A stretch of 64,000 nucleotides of DNA from Bolinopsis microptera (Eukaryota > Ctenophora > Tentaculata > Lobata > Bolinopsidae), in the NCBI RefSeq assembly GCF_026151205.1, contig NC_087072.1:24135603-24199602 (forward strand), in the 5' to 3' direction. The notes beneath the pieces are model-generated. The model was not told the DNA's origin and did no database searches. It saw only the letters and a list, made by a program, of their open reading frames with translations. Positions 54,631 through 64,000 of this stretch are shown here, piece after piece. Both the position numbers and the translations under genes were made by a program. Position 1 is the stretch's first letter. The number at the start of each line of letters is the position of its first letter.

Positions 54631-57201
54631 GTTAGGAATGGTAAATTCCTTGTTAACCGCTGAGTGCTGAACTGTTCTTAAAACAGTGAACAAGCAGATG
54701 AACTGTGATACAAACGAATGCAAGCAGAACAAATGAGTATCTATCAGAGGAGGCTGTGATTATGTCGGATTCAGTAGTAAATATCTTTATGAAGGAGTAG
54801 TACGCGTCAATTGTTTGAGTACGATACTATTGTCTGAAAACAATAGGATATTTAGATAGATCCGTGCGAAACAATATGATACGCTGTATGTTCGAACTAC
54901 TGTACACAACTGAGCTTCTTGGAGTAGGATAGAGAGAAAACCGGGTAAGTGCCACTCTGTTAATTCGCTGTAAATGATGGTCTAGAACCCAATTATGAGC
55001 CGTAATTAGCTCGATATGGCAGCGTTTTAAACCATTTATCTTCGGCTCATTTCCTGGGAGAATTACACGATTGTTACAGTTAATTAAGTCTGTTTTAATA
55101 CAATTACTGAGTCATAGAAACCACGATTTACCAACTGCATCCGATGTTACATCTGTGATTATTTGGTGCAGGTGGTATGTATGGTATGTAAGGTGGTATG
55201 TATGGTATGTAAGGTGGTATGATGTCTTACTAAAAATCTAACTTTGTCAGTGTGTGAGTGTACTGTGGCTGCTGAACTAATCAAAGCTGTATGCAGTAAA
55301 CAATGGAATATAAGCTAATGGCAGCTTGAAACTCTCCCAAGCAGTGGATAATGCATATTCATGGAGTATAGTTCGCTCGAGGCGCTAAACGTTTCTTAAT
55401 GGTCAACAGCTTAGAGCGGGTTAACATGGTGTCCTCCCATTGTATAGGCTTAATAAACTATACCAAAAACACGGAGAACAGGTCTCGCGGAAACCAGAGT
55501 TAATGTTAATCTACTGAATAGTCCAGATATAGCGACAGTTATATTATACGTGATTTGAAGTGCAACTGGACTGGAGTTTAAATTGTATAATAAATGATAT
55601 CGTGCACTGGCCACTGCCCAGTCGAAGTCCAAATATAGCAAAAAGTATATGGTTGTAATCAAGATTTTCTTTATTTAGTGCCAGAAGTAGCTAACTAGTA
55701 TCACTGACTTGTTGTAAAGCTTGCTATAGGCTGATTAAGAATAGCGAATAATGGCCCTCTCCCTCAGCTCTAAATAGTAATACTCAGAACCTATACTATT
55801 GTTAATATTGTTGACGACACCAATTTTGCATATCAGCTGATTATCAATGCAGCACCTACATGAACTTTATTACCTCCCGCATTGCACAATAAAGGCAGTA
55901 TCGAGTTGGAAATGAGCCAGAACTAGAGTGCATTGTAAGGCAACATAGTAGCCTGATCGACTAGCAGCAGCAAGTAAAGCCCTGGGCAGCAAGCTAGAGT
56001 GTCGATTAAGAAAACGATAGGCGCCTCGCTAGCTGGGCAGGCAGTGGCTTTAACGGATTTAAACCGCATAGTTAACGGACTGGCCTAGCTATGCTATTAG
56101 ATCGATTACTCCTCTATTACATATTAGGTTAAATAAAACTATATAGATTTCATCATAAATAGCTACTATCATACTCTACTCTTTATATAATTAGGTAGGA
56201 TACGGCAGGCCTATGAAAATTCAAAATAGGCCGAAGCCTCCACATTTGGTCGATATTATATATTCCTTACTTGAGGTCACTATAAAGTCTACTGTCTAAA
56301 TGACGATAATTGTTAGGCAGTAGGTTTGGTCCTTTGTATAAGCTGTAATCCTACCTATTGACCATCGTTTACGAAATGAACAGCACACTCCACAGAATGA
56401 ACCTGAAAATGATTGAAAAAAAAACTTAAAATATTTATCCTATGCTAAAGCAATAGACAGCGGATTTGTTGTAGTGATCTCAGTAAGGGGCCATCTACTT
56501 AGGACGTCCGGAAAATAGGGAGGGGGTGGGTTCGGAATTTGGGACTAATCCGGACAAGGGGAGGGTGGTTGGTTTCTGAAAATCCGGACGCCCGGAAATT
56601 TTGGCAGAATTACCGAAAAAGTCCTATTTATTTCAGCTCTTTGACACTGATTACTCTGTAAGTTTAGATCCCTGTATTTTGAACGAGTACTTAAATGTAC
56701 TTAAATGTAACTGTGCTAAACTTGTTCGACACTAAATGTATTATACTGTCTATTTTAAGTAACTACACATTTTATTTGTACTCTTAAAAGTAGCTAGAAA
56801 CTCAGACGTCCGGGGGAGGGGTCGTTTTGAAAATTCGGACACACCCGGACACTGGACAGGGGGAAAAACTATTATTTCTGAATATCTTAATGGCTTATTG
56901 AACAAACAAAGAGAGTTAACGAAAGAATCTTAAAGCATTCTAGTGAAATGAGGGCTAAAGAATTGAACTAAAAGCCATGTAGTATCTCACGATCATTAAA
57001 TATATTAGATAAGAGCAATTTAACGATTATAACATTATAGTGGGTAGCAATTATACTGTTATATTATGCAAGGAATAGTTCCCAGAATTATCTGTATGGC
57101 TTTGGGGTCTCATTATAACTAATTACTAATCCTAACAATATTTGACTGATCGGAAATAATATACAAAGCTATGCAGTTGTGTTCTAACGTTGACATTATT
57201 G
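54038..57201. repeat. Segmental duplication, copy 1
   Basis: Matches 60847-64000 almost base for base with sparse substitutions and small indels; the match starts abruptly at TTATCGTTGCTGTCG. It includes the first 197 codons of the membrane protein, its promoter flank and about 2.4 kb upstream. The match may continue past the window end. The low divergence indicates a recent event. Confidence 0.95.
56490..56880 (+). mobile_element. Insertion with GGACGTCCGG-type words, present in both duplicates
   Basis: Starts GGGGCCATCTACTTAGGACGTCCGG. Repeated CCGGAC words with GGGGAGGG tracts lie near both ends. The same insertion is at 63296-63670 in copy 2, so it predates the duplication. Its exact ends are uncertain. 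Confidence 0.5.
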
Positions 57202-57447
57202 GATAAAGAATTAAAATATTTCTTAAGAAATGTTTTAAGTATTATCATTTCTTGAAAAGTATTTTAATTCGTTATCCAGGAATGTCATATCACAATGTTA
57301 GACATTAAATGTTAGATTATTTAAACCGAGAAACGAATGATATGTAAACATTAAACAAATACGATCGCCGACAAGTAAAGATATGTACACAAAACGAGGT
57401 GTCCAGGTCAAGAGATGCACACAAAGGAAGGCTATAATTCATCTGGT

Positions 57448-57625
57448 CGGGAGGGGGGGTGTGCAATTGTTAATAATTAGTCATAGTCCTAGAAATAGAA
57501 TATTCTAAGTCAATATAAGTTAACAAGTTTAATTTAAATCGTCTTACGAGCACTAAAAACGATCCTAAAAGATGGTCAAAAATTGTTAGTAACAATAAAA
57601 TATTGCACCCCCCCCCCCCCCCGAT
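57448..57625. mobile_element. Short element with G-run/C-run inverted ends
   Basis: Left GGGAGGGGGGGTGTGCAATTGTTA and right TATTGCA then 15 C, so the ends pair as GGGGGGTGCAAT. Inner TTGTTA..TAACAA also pair. Similar in kind to the insertion at 38040. Confidence 0.6.
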
Positions 57626-59446
57626 GAGCTATGTCCACTCTCTATATATCAACTAGTGTGGTGTGGTCGAGTATTACTATTAGCTAACATTGGATCACCA
57701 CCATGATGCGTGTGTGTAATAACCTTATCTTACAATGCCATCTGTAGGCAGCTATAGCTACGACACCCTGGAAACCGATTGCTTGCAGGGTACACAGTGA
57801 CAGTGTACTTAGCTAGCTGCCCAGAGGACAAAGGGACGTGACACGATTGTATTGAATACATAAAGGCAGATCCATGGGATATTAATATGTGGCAGTGTAT
57901 ACTGCAGTATAATGGCAACCTACTTGCTCGATATAATAGCACGCTTTTGTTTGCAATTTTCGTGTCATCTTTTATGTAAAATCTAAAACAACGACAGGAT
58001 TAGATCCTATAAAAAACCCCAAAAAGTCAAATTAATTATTATCCAATATTAGAATAATGAGGGGGATCACGACACAGCACAAGCAACTTAAAGTGTACTC
58101 CGCGTATAATGCAGACAAGCGCTCTCACACAGACGAGAATACAGACTAAGTGTCATACCTATATAATGAGTCGTACAAGTCGGGACCCGCTCACAGGTGC
58201 AATATATGAATAATTAGAGATAGTTAACAGACAAGCTGTGCCATCACAACACATAATGCTAACAATCATTATATCATCAGGGTGGTAGCAGTGATCACCC
58301 GTACTCCGCAAGCAATCTGTACTCCTCCGCAGGCAGTCCACACCACGTGATACCAATATATAATGTTTACCAAGCTATACCACTAAACATATCAAACTGA
58401 GTGAGTTGGGATATGGTGTGCAGATTCACAGCATCAACATGTTGAGCAAGCTTAGTAAGTATTGGAACGTGTGATGTGTTCCCCTGTTCAGTAGCTGCTT
58501 GCAGTGAATGAGTATGTGAGATATTAGTATTGGTGGGTAGCGGCCACGTGTGTGTGTTGCTCTATATCATGAATATGTAAGACTGTAATATGTGAAATTG
58601 TCACACGTCAAAGTGCAGATTCTGACGCAAAATGTTGGGGAACTGAGGGTGAAGGTTTGGTGTGGAGCTTTCACACTCATGTTAGAGGGATTCTCAAAGA
58701 CACAAAATAGTGCACATGAATATTTGTGAGGAAAAGTACTTTGTGGAACACCAGATGTAGGTATTTTGTTTTTTATCGAAGAATAGAGTATATTATAGTA
58801 TTATGTGTAAACAGGTTTAGCTGGGATGGGCAAGTAGGTCAGTATAAAATAGACTGGTTTATAAGTCTTGAGACCATATGGGCCTGGAAAAGTAACTTAG
58901 CTAACCATTCCCTTGTCAACAATAGAATTAGACAAATGCCAAATATTTCATAAATCTTATATTCAAATAACAAAGCAGCAGACAGTGAGAAGTGTACAAG
59001 AAATTGGGCAAATATTTGGCCAAGTTATTCACCACAATAACAAACACTAGCAACGTCCCTACCGGAAGTCTGAAGACCGAATTTCCCATAGAATTAAACC
59101 GTCTGGACATTATGAAATGGGTATAAGACTTGCCTAATATATCAATTAGGGTTAGCTATTATTGAAAATGCTTTCATATTGCAGAGAAAGCAATTAATTG
59201 TTCTTAGTTGGAAGGGAATTGGTGTCAAAGTTCAAAAAGTATATTATATGTCCAATTTAACTGATTAAAAAATTGTGCAGACTTGACTTAGCAAATTTGT
59301 TGTGTAAACCTACGACTGTCTGAACCCTACAATTATGATTCAATTTACAAATATCATAGAAAATCGGCGACCCTAAACTTTGGAATCGATAGATTAAATA
59401 TCCAGCCCATAACAAATATCAATTAGTCTGAAGAATTAGTAGAAGA

Positions 59447-60771
59447 TTAGTTGCCGTTGGTGATCCCGGCAAGACTCGCGATGGAATCCCTACTGAACTG
59501 CATTATAGTCAAGTCTGACTGATGTCTTCCACCCAGCTCGAGGTAGAATTTTTTTGCTCCGGTAGCTGAGTTCAGTTCTAGTCGAGATATCCCCGCTCCA
59601 ACGCTCAACTGTGAAAGAAAAGTCACTGTCAGAAATAAGTTTTGTGGGATGTCATGACTAGTGATACATTTACAAACAGTGTTTTATAGATCACTAACAG
59701 AGACCCTCTAGTGTTTGCAACAAAGTAACATACCTCATAAACATATAAAGTTATTATTGAAACAGTAATTAGGCAATAGGAGAGTGTTTAATGTAGACCG
59801 CTTAGCAGATTAAAAACCGGAAAAGCTCCGACGATAACAACTTACGACAGTTATAATTGCTGGAACAATTAATCTAAGTCACGTTCGGCAGAGAATGTTC
59901 CAGCAGTTTCATGGTTTATTAAAACTACGGCCCTTTCTGCAGCATCGAACTTTCTGGCAGACTATTCACTTCCAATAACCGTCAAACTGACACATATTTG
60001 TTGAAAGTTCCTAACTTAATAAATTAATAACCTTTGCTAAGTGCATCAGTACAGCCCTGCCAACACCTTGTCCTCTGTATTCTGGCACTACGTACAAATC
60101 TTCAAGTCTCAGGACCAGACCACTCCAGCCAAATGTTCGGCATGTCAAACCGTACGCCAAAATACCTGATCAGCATATTGTGAAATTTGTTAACTTCTTT
60201 TTCATTAACATTCATCAAAACTACATAAAAAACATAAAAACAATGGAAAGAAATGCTTTTCTTTGTGAAGACCACAATGTATATTCACTCATGGAAATCA
60301 AACCACACTTCCACACACTGACATATGATCAAATATATATATGAGTTGCGGTTACCTGTACCATTCTTGTTGCTGGAAACCTTGTAGACCTCGAAGGAAG
60401 ACTTGTTTTTAAGGTCACTTGGCCAGCCAGCTTCGGTGAATTCTTTCTCTGTTACTGACACTGAGTACCCCAATTCGTCTCCAAACCTCTGAATCAAAGT
60501 TATTAAATTATCAAAAAATGTTCCACACAGTTGTCTGAGACTCATGGGGCATGACAAATTAATCTTTTGCTGCGAATGGGTACTATAATATTACTATGAA
60601 TATATGGTGATACATTTATAAATTAACATATTAGCATATTTATATTACAGTTACATTGGTTAACGTCTGACTTGACCTAGCTATAAAACTTACATTCATT
60701 AGGTTGAAGATGTCATGAGAGTCTTCTCTGGACGCCAGCTGTACTTCCCACCCTGAACATAAATGGGACAT
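59447..60771 (-). CDS. SAT1: SSAT-like polyamine/thialysine N-acetyltransferase (GNAT), four exons
   Basis: Exons 60771-60694, 60488-60356, 60165-60032 and 59608-59447 join in phase to 168 residues (vertebrate SSAT 171). Each junction is GT-AG. The N-terminus (WEVQLASREDSHDIFNLMN) replaces the family's IRPATAxDCxDILRLI. Then come SVTEKEFTEAGW (family: ILTEKDLLEDGF), LRLEDLYVVPEYRGQGVGRA with the acetyl-CoA pyrophosphate loop RGQGVG at about 101-106, and ATGAKKFYLELGG with Tyr137 where SSAT has its general acid (NFYKRRGA). The enzyme family transfers acetyl from acetyl-CoA to spermidine/spermine or thialysine in the cytosol. The RPA motif at the start is weak, so the exact substrate is open. 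Its ATG lies only 76 bp from the duplication breakpoint, so its promoter has probably been altered. Confidence 0.88.
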
Positions 60772-61439
60772 GTCTGCAGCAAAGAATAAAGATCAACCAA
60801 ACTTTCAAATCTTCTGAGATCAGGTGAGACGGTGAGCACTGAGCCTTTATCGTTGCTGTCGATCACTTGGTCGTACTGCTTAGCCCGCTCAGTATACGAT
60901 GACTCAGGGGTGGCATCTGTTGGCAGCTCCGGGTTGTAGGTGATGCTCTGACTCTTCCAACCGAGTCCAATGTGAGACCCAGCTGTGAGTTCTGTGACAT
61001 CAGAGCGGTCGTGGCAGTAGTACACTGTCGAGCTCTCGGCAGTGATCCTTGTCGAATCCTCTGTATCGGCCAATTCTTTACCCTCTTTCTTACTGCTCTT
61101 CCGAACGACGGACACGTCGATCCGGGGAATATTCTTATCGGCCTTGTCCCCCACAGAAGTACAGCGGAGGGTGAGGGGTTCCTCTATGTCCTCCCACCTG
61201 ATGACCCTGCAGCACCTGTACCTCACGTGACTCAACTCGCATTTCTGACAATTCAGCTTCGTTACATTTGGTTTGATCACTTCCTGAATTATCGTCTTAG
61301 CAAAGTATGAAACACAGTACACTTCCGCACTTTGGTCCTTGCTGATCGGGATCACGTAATTGGCATCAGGTTTTCTGTTATCAATAACCGCTAGACCCAG
61401 CAGGGAGAGGCTGAGGAGGGATAGCAGTCGGAGCAGCAT
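60699..61439 (-). CDS. Truncated, anchor-less copy of the membrane protein
   Basis: 246 residues from the same signal-peptide start (MLLRLLSLLSLSLLGLAVID). The first 197 or so residues match the protein at 53692-54630 with very few changes. At QVIDSND the frame crosses the duplication breakpoint (60847) and reads about 49 unrelated residues (GSVLTVSPDLRRFESLVDLY...) before a stop 6 bp short of the SSAT exon-1 donor. All C-terminal Cys and the membrane helix are lost. If expressed it would be a secreted ectodomain fragment, or its transcript would run into SSAT. It may instead be a pseudogene; no internal stop is present. Confidence 0.7.
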   Translation of the reverse strand: MLLRLLSLLSLSLLGLAVIDNRKPDANYVIPISKDQSAEVYCVSYFAKTIIQEVIKPNVTKLNCQKCELSHVRYRCCRVIRWEDIEEPLTLRCTSVGDKADKNIPRIDVSVVRKSSKKEGKELADTEDSTRITAESSTVYYCHDRSDVTELTAGSHIGLGWKSQSITYNPELPTDATPESSYTERAKQYDQVIDSNDKGSVLTVSPDLRRFESLVDLYSLLQTCPIYVQGGKYSWRPEKTLMTSST

Positions 61440-64000
61440 GTTAGGAATGGTAAATTCCTTGTTAACCGCTGAGTGCTGAACTGTTCTTAAAACAGTGAAC
61501 AAGCAGATGAACTGTGATACAAACGAATGCAAGCAGAACAAATGAGTATCTATCAGAGGAGGCTGTGATTATGTCGGATTCAGTAGTAAATATCTTTATG
61601 AAGGAGTAGTACGCGTCAATTGTTTGAGTACGATACTATTGTCTGAAAACAATAGGATATTCAGGTAGATCCGTGCGAAACAATATGATACGCTGTATGT
61701 TCGAACTACTGTACACAACTGTCTTGGAGTAGGATAGAGAGAAAACCGGGTAAGTGCCACTCTGTTAATTCGCTGTAAATGATGGTCTAGAACCCAATTA
61801 TGAGCCGTAATTAGCTCGATATGGCAGCGTTTTAAACCATTTATCTTCGGCTCATTTCCTGGGAGAATTACACGATTGTTACAGTTAATTAAGTCTGTTT
61901 TAATACAATTACTGAGTCATAGAAACCACGATTTACCAACTGCATCCGATGTTAATCTGTGATTATTTGGAGCACTTAATGGTATGTAAGGTGGTATGTA
62001 TGGTATGTAAGGTGGTATGTTGTCTTACTGGAAATCTAACTTTGTCAGTGTGTGAGTGTACTTTGGCTGCCGAACAAATCAAAGCTGTATGCAGTAAACA
62101 ATGGAATATAGGCTAATGGCAGCTTGAAACTCTCTCCCAAGCAGTGGATAATGCATATTCATGGAGTATACTACGCTCCAGGCGCTAAACGTTTCTTAAT
62201 GGTCAACAGCTTAGAGCGGGTTAACATGGTGTCCTCCCATTGTATAGGCTTAATAGACTATACCAAAAACACGGAGAACAAGTCGCGGAAACCAGAGTTA
62301 ATGTTAATCTGCTGAATAGTCAAGATATAGCGACAGTTATATTATACGTGATTTGAAGTGCAACTGGACTGGAGTTTAAATTGTATAATAAATGATATCG
62401 TGCACTGGCCACTGCCCAGTCCAAGTCCAAATATAGCTATAAGTTTTTGGCTGTAATGAAGATTCCTTTATTTAGTGCCAGAAGTAGCTAATCACTGACC
62501 TGTTGTAAAGCTTACTATAGGCTGATTAAGAATAGCGAATAATGGCCCTCTCCCTCTAATAGTAATACCTTAATACAAATACTCAGAACCTATACTATTG
62601 TTAATGGTACCTGCACTGTTGACGACACAATGTTCATATCAGCTGATTATCAATGCAGCACCTACATGAACTTTATTACCTCCCGCATTGCACAATAAAG
62701 GCAGTATCGAGTTGGAAATGAGCCAGAACTAGAGTGCATTGTAAGGCAACATAGTAGCCTGATCGACTAGCAGCAGCAAGTAAAGCCCTGGGCAGCAAGC
62801 TAGAGTGTCGATTAAGAAAACGATAGGCGCCTCGCTAGCTGGGCAGGCAGTGGCTTTAACGGATTTAAACCGCATAGTTAACGGACTGGCCTAGCTATGC
62901 TATTAGATCGATTACTCCTCTATTACATATTAGGTTAAATAAAACTATATAGATTTCATCATAAATAGCTACTATCATACTCTACTCTTTATATAATTAG
63001 GTAGGATACGGCAGGCCTATGAAAATTCAAAATAGGCCGAAGCCTCCACATTTGGTCGATATTATATATTCCTTACTTGAGGTCACTATAAAGTCTACTG
63101 TCTAAATGACGATAATTGTTAGGTAATAGGTTTGGTCCTTTGTATAAGCTGTAATCCTACCTATTGACCATCGTTTACGAAATGAACAGCAAACTCCACA
63201 GAATGAACCTGAAAATGATTGAAAAAAAAACTTAAAATATTTATCCTATGCTAAAGCAATAGACAGCGGATTTGTTGTAGTGATCTCAGTAAGGGGCCAT
63301 CTACTTAGGACGTCCGGAAAATAGGGAGGGGGTGGGTTTGGAATTTGGGACTAATCCGGACAAGGGGAGGGTGGTTGGTTTCTGAAAATCCGGACGCCCG
63401 GAAATTTTGGCAGAATTACCGAAAAAGTCCTATTTATTTCAGCTCTTTGACACTGATTACTCTGTAAGTTTAGATCCCTGTATTTTGAACGAGTACTTAA
63501 ATGTACTTAAATGTAACTGTGCTAAACTTGTTCGACACTAAATGTATTATACTGTCTATTTTAAGTAACTACACATTTTATTTGTACTCTTAAAAGTAGC
63601 TAGAAATCCAGACGTCCGGGGGAGGGGTCGTTTTGAAAATTCGGACACACCCGGACAGGGGGAAAAACTATTATTTCTGAATATCTTAATGGCTTATTGA
63701 ACAAACAAAGAGAGTTAACGAAAGAATCTTAAAGCATTCTAGTGAAATGAGGGCTAAAGAATTGAACTAAAAGCCATGTAGTATCTCACGATCATTAAAT
63801 ATATTAGATAAGAGCAATTTAACGATTATAACATTATAGTGGGTAGCAATTATACTGTTATATTATGCAAGGAATAGTTCCCAGAATTATCTGTATGGCT
63901 TTGGGGTCTCATTATAACTAATTACTAATCCTAACAATATTTGACTGATCGGAAATAATATACAAAGCTATGCAGTTGTGTTCTAACGTTGACATTATTG
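60847..64000. repeat. Segmental duplication, copy 2 (runs off the window)
   Basis: Same orientation as copy 1, so a direct tandem duplication with a spacing of about 6.8 kb. The breakpoint is at 60847, next to the SSAT start. Differences from copy 1 include small indels near 61970, 62560 and 63640 and scattered substitutions. 61440-64000 is otherwise non-coding; no gene was recognised in it. Confidence 0.95.

Larger units (their letters stand above)
54733..59446. other. Upstream flank and gene-poor spacer
   Basis: 54733-57201 is the non-coding part of the duplication. It contains GGTATGTA tandem words (about 55170-55215) and, at 56490-56880, an element with AGGACGTCCGG / CCGGACACACCCGGAC words. 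57448-57625 has G-run ends (see separate entry). 57626-59446 shows nothing coding; small ORFs there have no motifs. Confidence 0.5.

Overview
This window is eukaryotic nuclear DNA from an invertebrate animal. The signs are AT-rich intergenic DNA, GT-AG introns of roughly 100 bp to a few kb, metazoan gene families (Slingshot phosphatase, DUS1L, PRKRIP1, BOD1/SHG1, GGT, SSAT) and a dense load of small inverted-repeat DNA elements and retroelements. The element content would suit a cnidarian or a similar early-branching animal, but the species cannot be fixed from sequence alone. No tRNA, rRNA, CRISPR array or bacterial-style operon was seen.

Layout. 1-9 kb: two minus-strand genes, an intronless PIM/PASK-like kinase (954-3155) and a BTB-like, two-helix membrane protein (4985-7018). 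A decayed paralogous 3' end lies just downstream of the second gene. 9-15 kb: a compact plus-strand Slingshot-type cofilin phosphatase in eight recognisable exons. Its 3.7 kb first recognised intron holds a Penelope-like retroelement with perfect 68-bp inverted repeats and a separate retrotransposon ORF1-like gene. Diverged inverted copies of a repeat carrying telomere-like TTAGGG units lie on either side of the gene. 15-19 kb: repeat-rich, including a clear 399-bp hAT-type MITE with an 8-bp target duplication. 19.4-20.7 kb: a secreted four-PAN-domain protein on the minus strand. Its signal peptide and PAN region are in different frames across a hexanucleotide repeat. 22.5-24.7 kb: a three-exon gamma-glutamyltransferase. 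26.7-28.0 kb: a small coiled-coil gene with two alternative terminal exons. 28-34.8 kb: minisatellite, a second ORF1-like gene, a LINE fragment and palindromic elements.

34.9-47.0 kb is the gene-dense core, all on the plus strand. It holds two adjacent BOD1/SHG1-domain genes with the same intron phases and a central exon of identical length, one of them encoding a very long disordered protein. DUS1L (tRNA dihydrouridine synthase) and PRKRIP1 (spliceosome-associated) follow. 47-53.7 kb has no gene I recognise and is full of MITE-like repeats and hairpins.

53.7-64 kb contains a tandem segmental duplication of at least 3.15 kb (about 54038-57201 and 60847 to the window end). Copy 1 holds an intact single-pass membrane protein gene. 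Copy 2 is cut inside that gene, 76 bp upstream of the start codon of a four-exon SSAT-like polyamine acetyltransferase (59447-60771). Copy 2 therefore encodes a protein that has lost its membrane anchor and reads into the 5' end of the acetyltransferase. The genes do not form one pathway; the strongest functional links are the two BOD1/SHG1 paralogues and the physical coupling of the truncated receptor-like copy to SSAT.
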